Origin: Diploscapter coronatus
Taxonomy: Eukaryota > Nematoda > Chromadorea > Rhabditida > Rhabditidae
Reading direction: 5' to 3'
Assembly: GCA_964036155.1 (NCBI GenBank)
Contig: OZ038422.1
Location: 55,947,201-56,011,200 of the forward strand
DNA: 64,000 nucleotides
The notes beneath the pieces were generated by a model that worked only from the letters and a program-made list of their open reading frames with translations, did not search any database and was not told the DNA's origin. Shown one piece after another: positions 50,954 to 63,908 of this stretch (positions are counted from its first letter, which is position 1; each line of letters begins with the position of its first letter). The position numbers were made by a program, and so were the translations under genes.

Positions 50954-53900
50954 CTGCAAATTCATCCCAATCATCCCCTCAACTTCCTCATTTCATCTCT
51001 TTGCCTGCCTTGCTTGTGATGATTCCTGTTGTGGGTCGTTGCTGTTGTCGATGACAGAATCATGGCCTCCACGAACAGGGCCTGCAAGTTGCAAGTTCGA
51101 AAGTTAAAATCAAATGCAATTTCCAAAAAAAATCACTTATTATTATTATTATAATAAACCGAGGAATTTAGAAAAGAAACTAAGCAGATAGTTTTTAGTG
51201 CGCTGGCATTAATTCGTCATTGGCAATCAATTTTAAAGACCGATCAATTATTCAAAGAAATGTGCAAGTGCTAATTTCAGATTTACGCAATGTACAGTTT
51301 GATTTTTTTTTTTTTAATTTGTGCATACTTTATGTTATTTTAATTGGCTCCTTAATTGGATTCAGGAACACATATTTGGAAAAGACACACACTTGAAGAA
51401 GACACAGGCTTGTCGAATGAAAATTTGGAGATTAAGACATGGTAAGGTAATTATGGTGTTTTGTAATAACGAGCACATTATGGTGCATAATTTGAGGCAG
51501 AGAAATTGCCTACCTGGCCCTATCCCGACTCATTATGGAGTTCCCGAGGCCTGTGTCTTTTTCAACATATATCCTTTTCAAGTGTGTATCCCTATGCCGC
51601 TGTTTTAAATTCAAAAAGCATTTTAATTAAACGGCCCTAGAAAATATTTGGCGATAACAAATTACAAGCTGAGGTAAATTAACTGGCAACTGGGCTTTAA
51701 TATCACGAAAGTTTGACTTCATAACATTAAAATTGTCTCTAAATCTAATTTTAACTATGTTAGCTTTCGCTCATACGAATTACGGGGTCCATTTATTTCT
51801 CAATTTACCCGAATTCCAATATGCAAATTTAGTAATTTCGAATGAACAGCCAATTAGCAGAAATGAGGATCACAAAGTATCAAAACAATTTTCTCGAGGC
51901 ATCTTTCCCGACCATAATTATCTCGAGAAGGGGAATCTCAGTTTACATAACATAAATTCTAAATTATTGGATTCACAAGTTCATAAAACACAAACGTTGT
52001 CTGATTTTTCATAATATTTTCTTCAATAATCAAATTGGTTTATGCGTAGTTTTTCCTGCTCCAGATAATTTGTATTCCTGTGCTAAAGTTACAATTATTA
52101 GCTGCTTCTGAACATAAATTTTGGCGAACACTTCAAAAACAAAATTCGCTCCAAAAATAAGCTCATAAATTATTCTTTTCAAAATACAGTGCCGCTCAAA
52201 AGTCTTGGAAGTTTTTGCATAAATGAATGAAAAAGACATGAATTAATGAGTTCCTTATAACGAACATCGCATCATTATTAATGCAATATCATTATCTAGC
52301 ATTTTATTATGCATTCTTGGAAAATTTATAGATTTAGATTTTTGATGATGCTTGTTGTTTGTCTTCTATTTTTCCTAGATTATTTGTGCGACCTTTCCAA
52401 GTCAAGCCTTGATGAGTTATGCATTCTTGGAGCCATTAGACGGAGACGAGGAGAAGAGGAGGAGGAGGAAGAGAAGGAAAGGAAATAGATCGAGGAGCGG
52501 GCGGTGATTGACTATGACTGGCTGGCAGTCAAGCAGGGGCTATTAGCTGATGACAAGTCTAGCAGACGCAGGGAGAATACCTGTATTGCTCATTGCTGGG
52601 GATTGCCGCATTGGCACAGAACAATGCAGTCAATTTGAGCGTGTAATTGCAAGGAGAGTGGCGAGCGGTCGAGCGGCAGGGAAACCGCGCAAAACGAGGA
52701 GCAAAGCGCAATTTTTTGCCTTCCACTTCATTTTTGGCAGAATCAAAGATGCGCGGGAAGACCAAGCGAGCTGCATGGAATTGCAGAGACATCCCTCATA
52801 CTTGAAGATGTAGAGCGTGGAAGTTCAACGATTAACTAATTGATGAAAATATTGCATTGTTGGAGATATAACGAAATCATGATGCATTTTGGATAACCCA
52901 CGATATGATCTTCGCAATATAGATTTGAAGCATTCATTTAGGATTAACGTTCAAAGTATGAAGACTCATTAAAGTGTGTACGCCTAACCGCTATAAATGA
53001 ACTTCAAACCAACCTGTATACTGTAAATCATTAGTGATTAGTGCGGAATGATGAATTATGATGGTTGTCGATTGTGCCTTGTAGTGGCTGCTCTGTTCGT
53101 CTTTTCACAGCTTTCTTGTTGTGTCATCTGCCTCCTTTCCCCCTTTTTTGCAGTTGCTTTTGGTTTGTCCCGCCCCTTCCCTCTCTTCATCTTTTTCTGC
53201 TCGTTCAGCTGCGACTCTGCTTGCTGCTGGCTGCGAGTCCATTCGATTATTCAAATGTCCCGAGTGGAGAATCCGAAGGTCGAGAGGGTGGCCGTCGTTG
53301 CTGCTTTCAGCGAATCTCCCTCGGCATCTAGTTCTTCTTTTGCTTGCGATGCAGTTTGCTGCTTCTCTTTCAATCGACCATCACCCACTGAGCAACAAAG
53401 GGAAGAGACATGGAGCGTGGTCGCCGAAAATCTGCTCCAGAATTCGCATTCACATTCTCGCATTCATGGATCACTGAAATTCGAAATAATCTGAAGAAAT
53501 GGGAATGGGATCGACAAACAAGAACATGTGCACGCGCTCAGAATAAATAATCACTGCTCTATCGGAGACACTCTTATTTATTCATATTAAATCCCAAAAA
53601 TAATATGCTTTAAAATGCTTCGCTAATATTCAATTCGCAAATTTAATAAGAACATGCATATTGATAACTCAAGAATAATTTGCAAGCATTTAAGAGCGTG
53701 AATTTATTGATTTGATAAGACATACATGGAATAATCGACAATCAGTTATGCAATATGTAGTTATTAAATTTGTAATTTATAAAACTAGCTTCAGTACTTG
53801 ATATTTTCCTAAAAAAGCTCAATAAACCAATATTTCAACTAAATCCTGATCATACAGACGGATTCGGAGAAGCGATCTAAGAATTTCATGTGGAAAATAT

Positions 53901-54409
53901 GGGACTACTGTCGTATTTTTAAATGTGAAAATTGGCATAAATTGAGGATATGAAGAGTTGGTCAATTAGACTGGATATCACCATTTGAAATAGACTAATT
54001 TAACAAGAAATACTGAAACACTACAGCAGTTTCTGATTCACAGCGATCATCACATTCTGCTTGTTGCAGACGGAAAATTATATGCCATCGATGACGGGTA
54101 TATTTAAGAGGCATTATTTCTAATACGAACAGAAAAATAAGGATGGCTTGGCATAAGCTAAAAGGTCAATCGAACCTGATATGGGTGATATGGTTGGAGA
54201 CCTCCTAGGGCCCTAATCATAAAAAATAAGAATTAGGTTACGCCCCTAAAGTGGGTGGGACCGAAAGTCGTGATTTTAACGATGTTATCAATTTCGGAAG
54301 GTATAAAGAAAACTTTTTTCTATGAAAGATTTTCGAAAAATTTAAAAAGGATGAATATAACCATGAAATATACTTTCTAAAAAATATATATTGGTTTAGG
54401 GGAGTCAAC

Positions 54410-54640
54410 CACTTGCTATATTTGGTAGAAATGGGCTCAAATATTACTCTTAAGTTGATTACAAGTCGATTGATACCCATTTTTATAGCATACCATTCGA
54501 GCACCACTTGGGTGATATACCATGGACTCTTATGGTACAATGATAAAATGGAAGCACGATACTCTGGAAGCAAAAATGAACTACTACCCTTCGGCTGCTA
54601 TATCCTGAAAAGATTTTTCGAATTCGATATAAAATAAAAG
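54410..54640 (+). repeat. Decayed relative of the 60.8-kb foldback interior
   Basis: Text from GAAATGGGCTCAAATATTAC to CTGAAAAGATTTTTCGAAT parallels 62085-62285, including the GGGTGATATACCATGGAC core, with many substitutions. It is therefore an older insertion of the same family. Confidence 0.7.
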
Positions 54641-54869
54641 TTTTCTTTGTACCATCTAGCGAGCATTTGTTCATATAAGTCGCGATTTGCAAATTAGCAT
54701 AGCTCTGCCTACTTGTGAGAGCAGAGCTTTGTCTCCTCGGTTTTGTGATTAGAACCCATAGGTATACTTACTACTATGATCAAATCCCGATTTGAAGGAT
54801 TTTTTTCCTAAACGCAAGCTCTCTTTGATGGTTGTTCAGGTCTTGCAAATCCTCTCACTTAATTTTAAT

Positions 54870-55090
54870 TCGAATAATTGATGCTTATTCATCGTTCTTT
54901 ACTATGCCATTTTCTTTTATCATTGCTAGCCCTAGTCGCCATCAAGCAACCAAAAGATTTTTGTGCCCCATATAAGATACTGATGGTATTTTCTCAGGGT
55001 AGTCTCGTGATTTTGAATTCCTTTTTAGGAGAACAACTGGATTGATGTTCATGATCAGCCGCAATAATTAAATTCATTCGACTTAGAATC
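54870..55090 (-). pseudogene. Decayed paralogue of the fragment at 58395-58700
   Basis: On the minus strand, a segment AATTATTGCGGCTGATCATG and a second segment GGCTAGCAATGATAAAAG align with 58580-58690 and 58440-58515 in the same order. Indels and stops break the frame here, so it looks like a dead copy. The two copies flank the 7TM receptor gene. Confidence 0.5.
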
Positions 55091-55300
55091 AATACTTTGC
55101 CCAAAATTCATAGATCTTAATTGGTCTGCAAAATTTTTTTTTTAAATAATCAACTATCTTTTCATTTAATATTAATGGAATTTAAAAGTCGATGATATTT
55201 TATTTGTATCAAGACGAAGAGAATCGAATAAATTAATTTGGTTTCTAATGTTGTTCTAATTCACCTGTCGGTTGAAGTATATAACTTGAAGTTTTCTAGA

Positions 55301-58183
55301 ATGTATCAAGACAGCGCGATAAGTTTCGATTCTATTGGTACTTATAAAATTTTCTAATTTTCCAATAATTCTACCTATGAAAATGGAAGGATATGATGAT
55401 AGCAGTAAGATAAATTTAAGGAATAAAAATCTCCATAATAATACCACTATATGGAACATTTTGTAGGGTCTTAATTAAAATATGATATTTCAGCGTTATA
55501 TGGTATTGAATTCATTAAATATGTTGGAGAGGCATTCTTCTGGTTCATTATTGGCTTCATTCTGACTTTTCTAATTATTATACCTAATCTACTGTTAAGA
55601 ATTTCCGACAGAGAATTATTGGAATTAAAGGATGTAACTTGACTTATTTGGAAAATATAAAATTATTGATTATAGGCGCCTTATTACCCAATATATTATC
55701 AAATGAGAAGATTTACAAATTTCTTTCCGACTTCGCTATCTGTGTCATTCTTATCAACATTTACCATGGGCTTGATATCTGCATTAGCGTCATATTTGCG
55801 TGGTAGTTCACATTCGTTAAAATTTCTTTATACAGTGGCGGCCGAAAGTTTTGAAAAATTATCATTATGAATGCAGACTGATATGTCTCATAGTTGTGGA
55901 TTAATTAGAATGAAACTTCGCACACATATTCTTCTCTGTTGTAACTTTTCGTTCGCTGGGATATAGAAATGTGTTGATTTTCGAAACATTGTATTAATTC
56001 TCCTAGTATAATTGAGATTTTAGAGATTAGGAGATAGAGTTCATGCTCAACACTTAACATAGAGAGTATGCGGATCCAATAGTATAGCGAGAGGGGAAAC
56101 AGGAGAAAGCAAGCTTGCAGCTAGGTATTGCTCAGAGAGGAAATAGAAGAGATGGTGCAATTCATTCTCATGCAAGTGCTGGAATTAACTTATGACTTTT
56201 AGCACATGAAAGATAAAACAGTCATCTGTATTTTCTACTTTTATTTATTCATGCTGGCCGACTAAACAATTAGATAAAACAGAAATTAGGTGGAATACAG
56301 TAGGGTGAGCAGAGCCTGAGCTCTGTCTAGGAGTGAAATGGAGGAACCCTCTAGGTAAGACTGGGAAGGGACTGTCATGGCAAAGGAAGGAACATGCAAA
56401 GTTAGAGATGAGTGAGTTTAGGGATAGAGACAGTGATAGTAATCACAGTTCGATCCCGTTACACTGTGTATTGAGAATTCTTGTCAATTTCCACTCGAAT
56501 TGATCTACAATTATTGGTCCTACCATTTTACACTACATTCATAATCACAATTGTTCCAAACTTTTGACCGCCACTGTACACTAGTTTTTATAAAAGTAAT
56601 TTAGGCTTAGCTGGGGACAATCCTAGTAATCCTGTTAATATAATTATTGGTTGGGTAAGAAGTTCGCAAATGACGAAATGAGTTTTTGAATTGAAAACGT
56701 TTGAAGTTCGATTATTGCCTACACTATTTCATAAATACTCTCGATTTAAAACGTCATACTACCATTTTCTCATTTCGTCATTTCGTCATACATACAAAAA
56801 GTCATTTCATCGTTCCATCAATTACAGCTCATCATTTTGCTAAATTTATATGTTTTGGTGCAACTTCTCATATGTCTACCTTATTTCGCCATTTGTTTTT
56901 TCTTCTTGTTTCCGATAGTGAGTTCAGCCGTAGAATTGCTTAGCATCTGCCTCATTATCCAACGACTTGTGCTCATGTATGACCTACCACGGTTAACAAA
57001 TCTGCTTACCAAATAAGTGAAAACTCATTTACACTATTAATACAATGAAAATTGCAGGAATAAGTTGAAAATAATCATTCGTTGCATTATGCCGTTTGCG
57101 ATAATTCTAAATTTAGTGCATTTGATTATATCCATGTTTATGTTTAACTATGAAAAATTCGAATATGGACCAATTCTAACTGTAAGTTGAAGACATCACA
57201 TTTTCAATACTTTAACCATATGTAAAGTGTTATGATTAGAGAGGCCAAGTCTACTTCTTTCAAGGGGGAGAAAGAACGCATGAAGTTTTTCAACGTTTCA
57301 ATTATCATTAATTAGTTGATAATTTCATGAAACCAAGACACCAATTAGGGTAATAAAATGCGCCCGAAATGGTGGTGTCATTGGTTTAAAAAACACTTGG
57401 TCTCTAGTCATGGTACAATGGATGACAAAAGTTTCGAGTCACCTGTCCTCTATCCCTGTGTCGATGTTTAGAAAAGTCGTTTGCACTTCTTCAGATTTGG
57501 CTGAAATTTAACATAATCTCATGTTTTCCACGTACATCTGTGTTTTCAAAAACTCAGCTAAATTCGATCAGTGCAGAGTACAGGTTTGGGAATTTTTGAT
57601 GTCGAAACAGAATGAGGATTATCCAATAATTTTGTTCGACACTGATAACCCTTTCTTATGTTACTTCATCCTATTTTATTTTTGATTCACTAGAAATCGC
57701 ATAATAATTCAATATATTTAGTTAATATCATACTTATATTTGGATATTCTGGCTCTTTTTGCCTCGCTTCTTTACTTTGTTCTATATTTCAAATTTCGTG
57801 GTTTGGCAAGATTATCGTCAAGTTCGAAATATAAATCTGATAATCGAAGAATATTATATACCATGATACCTTTATGCGTGCAGCATGTAAGAAAATTAAG
57901 CACAATTGATTTATTTGACCTCTCTGGCTGTTAAACTCGAAAATCATAAAAACAGGATGCAAAACCTGATCCGGGATACCCTTTAAGGATTAACCTTTCA
58001 ATTGGGTTTTTTTACAAATATCAGTTCAACCTAATTCATTGTGTTTATGACATTTCCGGAGAAGTAGTATTGAGATCAGTGAGAAAAAGATTTAAGGAAC
58101 GCTTTAATCCGAAGATGATAAACAGGGAATGGTCACTACGTACCAAAATCTTTGGTGCGCAGTGGCATACACCCATTTTGTGA
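55301..58183 (+). CDS. Seven-transmembrane receptor (nematode chemoreceptor-like)
   Basis: Exons 55301-55337, 55494-55633, 55676-55802, 56605-56654, 56828-56991, 57058-57181, 57722-57886 and 57956-58183 join in frame into 344 residues, the usual length of nematode serpentine receptors. Membrane segments: AFFWFIIGFILTFLIIIPNL, a second near LSVSFLSTFTMGLISALASY, a long third block beginning LIILLNLYVLVQLLICLPYF and ending SICLIIQRLVLMYDLPR (the inner end, where rhodopsin-type receptors have DRY), IMPFAIILNLVHLIISMF, LDILALFASLLYFVLYFKF, YTMIPLCVQH and a last near YQFNLIHCVYDIS. I cannot assign a named subfamily. Such receptors usually sense odorants or peptides in neurons. The start exon is a 37-base piece chosen because its phase fits. 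Intron 55803-56604 is almost filled by a Tc1-like element. Confidence 0.68.
55833..56576. mobile_element. Tc1-like non-autonomous element, 744 bases, in a 7TM receptor intron
   Basis: Begins CAGTGGCGGCCGAAAGTTTT and ends with the near-complement CCAAACTTTTGACCGCCACT plus G, flanked by TA at 55831-55832 and 56577-56578. Arms are about 40 bases and include CATAAT and ATTGTTC blocks. There is no transposase frame. It sits between two coding exons whose phases still match, so the host gene tolerates it by splicing it out. Confidence 0.88.
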
Positions 58184-60176
58184 ATAGGGGTTACTGCCAG
58201 TACAACTAAATCCATTTTTCTTTTGAGTGATTTGATTTACGATATTTGAAATTATAATTACTTCATATAGAAAAATAATGATAAAAATTAATTTAGACAT
58301 CAACGATTGGCTTTTCAGTATTATTGTTATTGTGTTATGGTAATAATTTAAAACGTGTTCAAAATGAAACAAAACTTTAAGAGCCAAACGCGGGTTACAT
58401 TTCCAACATATATACGAATACTTTCACGTTTTCACGAGCATTTGACGCATGCTTGTTGTGCATAACTATGCCACTTTCGTTTATAGTTGCTAGTCCGACA
58501 CGACGCCAGGCCATTAGACAATATTTCTCGAAAATGTATGAAATTATAATATTAAAAATAGCTAATTTCTAGATGTTAATTGCGTAATTCTTAATTCGGC
58601 TGACATGAATTTCAGAAGGAACAATAAACTGAAGCCTTTGACGTCCATGATCAGCAGCAATAATCATAGTAATCAGATTCATCCATCATCGAATCAAAAT
58701 CTAACTCCAATTGCATAATTTCAAATTTCTAACCTCAATAAATGCCCTTTAAAAAATAAAACATTATTTCATAAAATATGCTTGTGATAAGCCTAGTTCA
58801 TTCATAAATAGTTTATCTGCAAATCTAAGCACAAAACACAAAATAAAAAATGTCAGCCTTCTTTCTAGTTAATATGACAGATTGTTGCATATGATTTTAT
58901 AATCAGTTTTTATATAATGGTGTGAAAACTCATGTTTCAATTGCAATTTCACTGCATCAAATCATAAAAGAGATAGTTATTCTCATTGACTATTTAATGA
59001 TTTTATCTGATCACATTAATGGTAATTGTTTTAATTTTCATGTATCTGATTAAGAGTGGATGTTGGAAAAAATTAAAGTCATAAGGAGTGCAGAACAAGA
59101 GTTCGTCGATTTGGCTGATTTTCATATTTTAGTTTTTCACGTTGATTCTCATGATGCTATTTTCAATTGTAAACGACTTGGCCGTCGCCAATGCTCTTCG
59201 CGAAAGGGGGAGGTGCGAAACGCGTCGCGTCCTCATGCGTTGCGGCTTTCACTAAGAAGCATTTTTCACACGAAATTCTCATTTTCGCCTATTATTTTTC
59301 GATTTTCTCGTTTCAAATTGCCTAAGTTTTATTATCGATCTGTTCGTGGTTAATTGATTAGTTATCGATAATTAGTCAGTTAACCACGAATAAATAAATA
59401 ATTGAGCAATTAAAGCGAAGAAAAATCGAAAAATCAAGATGGACGAAAATAGATGGCAAATTTGGGTCGCCAAACAAAAATATAAAGCCAGAGCGCGAAA
59501 ATCCCTTTTTCTCTTATTGCCAGGTGGAATTTGTTTGAAAATGAGGAAACAGTATGGTAACTAACATAACGCATCGTAAAATGTTTCTATGAAACACGTC
59601 ATTCGAATAACTCTGAACTAGTCTACAATGAAAACTAAACTAAAATTCAATAAAGCATTGACCAAATGGGTCGAGTAAAAACTGCGTAATAACTAAAATG
59701 CGAAAGGTTGGGAGGTAATTAAATATGTAGAAAAGTATGAATTCGCTCAATTCGCTGACTGATTCAAGCGCAAGCATGGTTATTCGATTCTGTATTCACG
59801 TATTCTTTTGTGCTGCTTCAGCCTTCTGCCTGCATCTTGTGGTCAGTTTGCCGGTCTGCCTTCAGCATCGTCCACTTCCCCTCTCCTCTCCTCTCAAACG
59901 AGTTCTCTGCCATTCACATCATCATCGTTTCGTTTCCCTCTCCTCCCTCTTCTTGCCTCAATTCATTCCATTCTTGAATTCATTTAAAAGCAGTTCTGTG
60001 CGCATCTCGTGTCTGTGTGTTGTGTCTGTGGTTTTGGTTACTTCCCCCACTTTCCTGTATTCTCGTTTGACTCACTCTGACCTTGCATTCAGGCTAATCT
60101 GCTCCTTCCTTCATCTCCATCCTCCACATCCGTTCTGATTCCTGTCTCCTGTTAGTGACTTTTCATCCCATTTGAC
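58184..60176. other. Intergenic, with a minus-strand gene fragment and C/T-rich promoter side
   Basis: Holds the fragment at 58395-58700. Bases 59800-60160 are C/T-rich on the plus strand just upstream of the small secreted protein gene, giving a long low-complexity frame that I do not accept as coding. The remainder is AT-rich. Confidence 0.5.
58395..58700 (-). pseudogene. Two-exon gene fragment, unidentified, paralogue at 54870-55090
   Basis: On the minus strand a segment reading TMIIAADHGRQRLQFIVPSE-HVSRIK (about 58690-58570) is followed by WRRVGLATINESGIVMHNK and then VKVFVYMLEM with a stop at about 58395. The text is protein-like but I do not recognise it. No upstream exons or start were found, so it is probably a remnant, although a partial live gene is possible. 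Confidence 0.4.
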
Positions 60177-63100
60177 ATGCAGCGACTGCAAACATTTTTC
60201 GCACTAGGTAAGTCGTTTTCATTATTTCATCATCTCGAAGTCCGACGAATCGAGACAAGACAAACATCGCATGAACAAGATTCGTGAATGACTATATTTT
60301 GATCGTAGCCTATTTACACCAATTTCAATATTAAAAAATCACACTCCGAATCTCAAAATTTAGGAAGAATTTATCTGATTTCTCAATTTGAAAGTCTTAG
60401 CAACAATACTTATTCTCTTGATTCAATGATCTGCAGGATGCCTGATTCCTCTCATAGCCTCTCAAGGAGGTGGTATGGCGGAGTTGAAATCTATCACCAT
60501 GGATGAACCGTACAACGGAGTTGGAAATGCCCCCGCACCTATTCCACAACCCATGGGATTCTGGGGCCGACCGTAAGACTTAGTTTATAAATTTGTCCAT
60601 ATCTCTAAATTCCCAGACGATATTCACCGGCTGGTTGGAATGGAGGAATGATGGCTGGGCCGATGAACGGGGCAATGTACAATCCTTATTATGGTGCTTA
60701 TCAAGATCAATTTGCTTCTCAAAGCTACTCACCATATGGTTTGTAAGTCTTCTCTGCTCTAACATTTAAAATGTACTTAAGACAGAGTCTGTGAGAGAAT
60801 CGGCTCTCTATAGAGAGAGGAGTGACCAGTGGTAAAAGTTTCGCTTTTCCGAGGCTTTTTAGTTTTTTCTGACTGTATTCTACCTGAAAATCATGATTCC
60901 GGGCCTTTTTCCGACATTTTCAACTTCGGACCCAGGTACCAGGGTCCGGGGGTCAAATTTCAAAAGCCATTCTTATATCCCAAAACCTATATCAGATTGT
61001 TCGGTTCGACGAGCTGAGTCGAATGGTGCGAATATTTTCTGAGTCCGACCTTCCTATTACAAGTTACGGTTAGAAATAGTGCAAAAATGACAAAAAACAC
61101 GATTTTGTCATTTTTGAGCTTATTTTTATGAAGAATTTGTACGAAGCGCTACCATTTTATTTTATATTTACGAATTAGAAGATCTAATAAGAATTTTAAT
61201 ACCAAAAAATTGAAAATTGAGCGTCTCGTAAGAGTACAGTACCGATCCAAAGCGAAACTTGAAAATTTCGATTTTTCAAATTTTTGAGTTATACCCCCAA
61301 ATCATATATCATTCGATAGAGCTCGAAAAACTGAACAACTTTTGTGAAGACACCTTGGAAAAATTTCCATCCCTGAGGGCTCCAGACAAGAAAAACCGAA
61401 AATCGTACTTTACATTCGGGAATTTTTATCTCGAAAATTTCTGAAGTAAGTGGGGTCAAATTTAGTGTTAGAATGAAGCTTAGACCTCACAGAACATTCT
61501 AGAATTTTTTGGGGTCATTTGGGAAATTTCAGGTACCGAACCTGGCAGGGCCGAACGGGTATCGGTCGGGACTTGAAATTTTCAGAAAACCTATCCATTT
61601 TGTATATCATTCGAAAGCCAATAAAAAATTAAATGTAATGCCGAAAACCGCTTGAAAAAGGGATTGATGCATCGAGACTTATGATCAAAAACGTTCCCAA
61701 GTTTACTTTTCGATTTGACCAATACTTCATTTCCTCATAAAAATCGATACACTGGATTATTTTTCAAGCGGTTTTCAGCATTACACTCAGTTTTTCATTG
61801 GCTTTCGAATGGTATATAACATTATAGGTCTTTCTACCAAATGGTAACTCACCCCCTAGGGGTCCGCGGCTCATATGGATCAAATTAACATTTTAACAAA
61901 GACCCATCATGTTATATATCAGATAAAAGCCCTTATTGAGCTGAGTAATATTCTGAAAGCCATTTGAAAAACAGATTAGTTCATCGCCTTTTATGGTCAT
62001 TTGAAGTTACCCCATTTTTGGTCATTTTCAGCAGGTGGTTATACCCAATTATAATGATGATATAATGAAACCACTTGCTGAAATTGATAGAAATGGACTC
62101 GAATATTACTCTCCAGTCGATTACGAGTCGATTGATACCCATTTTGGTATAGTACTACTCGGGTACCATATGGGTGATATACCATGGACCCATATGGTAC
62201 CATAGTAAAGTGATAGTACGGTACTCTAAAAAGCAAAAATGAAGTATTGCCCTTTATCTTCTATATTCCGAAAAGATTTTTCAATTTGGTTTGATTTTCG
62301 AAAAGTTATGAATTTTTGAAGATTTGTGTCATTTTCATAGTTAGACCCATTCAAACTGCTATACCATGAATATCATAAGAGATAACCATGAGGTGTCTTC
62401 ACAAAAGTTGTTCAGTTTTTCGAGCTCTATCGAATGATATATGATTTGGGGGTATAACTCAAAAATTTGAAAAATCGAAATTTTCAAGTTTCGCTTTGGA
62501 TCGGTACTGTACTCTTACGAGACGCTCAATTTTCAATTTTTTGGTATTAAAATTCTTATTAGATCTTCTAATTCGTAAATATAAAATAAAATGGTAGCGC
62601 TTCGTACAAATTCTTCATAAAAATAAGCTCAAAAATGACAAAATCGTGTTTTTTGTCATTTTTGCACTATTTCTAACCGTAACTTGTAATAGGAAGGTCG
62701 GACTCAGAAAATATTCGCACCATTCGACTCAGCTCGTCGAACCGAACAATCTGATATAGGTTTTGGGATATAAGAATGGCTTTTGAAATTTGACCCCCGG
62801 ACCCTGGTACCTGGGTCCGAAGTTGAAAATGTCGGAAAAAGGCCCGGAATCATGATTTTCAGGTAGAATACAGTCAGAAAAAACTAAAAAGCCTCGGAAA
62901 AGCGAAACTTTTACCACTGATCACCCCTTGGTTGAATCTCTCAAAGACTCTGTCTTAAATATCAATATCACCGAGTCTTCAAAAACTTGTGAGATTCGCA
63001 ACAATTGCATGACTTAGTGGGTGAACGATATTTCTTTTTTATTTCTGATGATTCCATTTATTGTTTGAAGACGATGAAGTAGGAAAATGAATATTGTTCG

Positions 63101-63551
63101 TTCACTAGAACTTGTGATGGTGGCAAAGATTGGAGAATTTTCGAGGTCTCGATATAGCACCTTATCATGTTTTGTCATGGCAATTTACATATTTCGTTAA
63201 GTAACATTTCGAGTCAGGAATGATTGAGGAAAGTTTTTCAACAAACTAAAATATCTAGCGATAATGGAAATATTCAATGAGAAATATTTGTAAGATAGCA
63301 GCTTTCCATTTTTTTATCAAAAACTTACAAAATTTGAGCGGAAGCATGACTCAAAAATCAGCGGAAAACGTAAATTTATGCGCGACCTCAATGAAAATAA
63401 ACTCAGAGATCTTGCATGCATGTTATTTGAAAAAAAAACTAGTTAATTTGTCATTTACATAACACTGTCATGCAATTTCTATATTGTTGCATTCAGTAGC
63501 GTTAATGGTCTTCTGAAAGGCCTTGTGGCTGGGGCTTTCGGGCTCATATAA
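60177..63551 (+). CDS. Small secreted Gly/Tyr/Met/Pro-rich protein
   Basis: Exons 60177-60207, 60437-60572, 60617-60742 and 63497-63551 join in frame into 115 residues. MQRLQTFFALGCLIPLIASQ is a signal peptide. The mature part is low-complexity: APAPIPQPMGFWGRPRYSPA, GWNGGMMAGPMNGAMYNPYY and a Tyr/Ser/Gln tail, ending LLKGLVAGAFGLI. This composition fits an extracellular structural or cuticle-associated peptide, but no family is recognised. The third intron (2.75 kb) contains the 2.17-kb TTAA-flanked foldback element. The last exon is open in only one phase, and that phase matches. A weak donor inside it (AATG|GTCTTC) would join to the exon at 63909 in frame, giving a longer isoform. Confidence 0.6.
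60781..62954. mobile_element. 2.17-kb foldback element with about 570-base inverted arms, TTAA-flanked
   Basis: The left arm (60781-61362) and right arm (62392-62954) are near-identical reverse complements. Each contains the same 62-codon open frame (60829-61017 plus, 62729-62917 minus). The ends read GACAGAGTCTGTGAGAGA and GACAGAGTCTTTGAGAGA, with TTAA directly outside on both sides (60777-60780, 62955-62958). The 1-kb middle has a second, nested inverted pair (61580-61662 against 61750-61830, with AAAACCGCTTGAAAAA and its complement). No transposase frame is present. It lies in an intron and would make a long double-stranded hairpin in the pre-mRNA. Confidence 0.88.
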
Positions 63552-63908
63552 TGTAAGAATTATGAAATTTATATTTTGCGCTCCTAACTAAAAAAGCTAG
63601 CTTCCTGCTTTTCGTTGCTAAAATTTAGCGAAATCAGTTCAAGCATAAATGGGTGGCAATTTTCACCCAATAACGCAATCAATTACTAATTTACGCGCCA
63701 ATGAATGCAACAATAATAAGTTCATAAAAATATCGCTTCCTTTCTAGTTTAGAGTCACAAAATCTAGATATGCACGTTAACAAGACGGAATTTTCATACA
63801 CAATTGTTCAACGTCAAAGTTGGTGCACTCTGCTTCTGGTGCCTTTGCCGAATTGCTTTGAATACTAAAATTTCTAATCCCCTATGATGACTCATGGTGC
63901 TAATTCAG

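Larger units (their letters stand above)
50954..55300. other. Long intergenic region with repeats and decayed gene pieces
   Basis: Contains the unresolved 5' end of the channel gene and an imperfect foldback (51360-51600). It also holds a lone Tc1-like end at 52187 (CAGTGCCGCTCAAAAGT), G/A-rich (52440-52510) and C/T-rich (53090-53240) tracts, a relic related to the foldback at 60781 (54410-54640) and a gene-fragment duplicate (54870-55090). The plus-strand frame 53048-53494 overlaps other open frames and has no splice support. Confidence 0.45.

Noticed and set aside
51360..51600. Imperfect inverted repeat around a 95-codon frame
   Set aside because: Arms are weak and interrupted; may be an old foldback, but ends and target site could not be defined.
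52187..52215. Possible Tc1-like element end (CAGTGCCGCTCAAAAGT)
   Set aside because: No partner end was found nearby, so an element cannot be delimited.
53048..53494. 148-codon plus-strand open frame with hydrophobic start
   Set aside because: Overlaps two other open frames in a C/T-rich tract and lacks splice support; could be revisited with RNA data.
59737..60138. 133-codon plus-strand open frame upstream of the small secreted protein
   Set aside because: Low-complexity Ser/Leu/Phe/His text from a pyrimidine tract; more likely promoter or 5' region.
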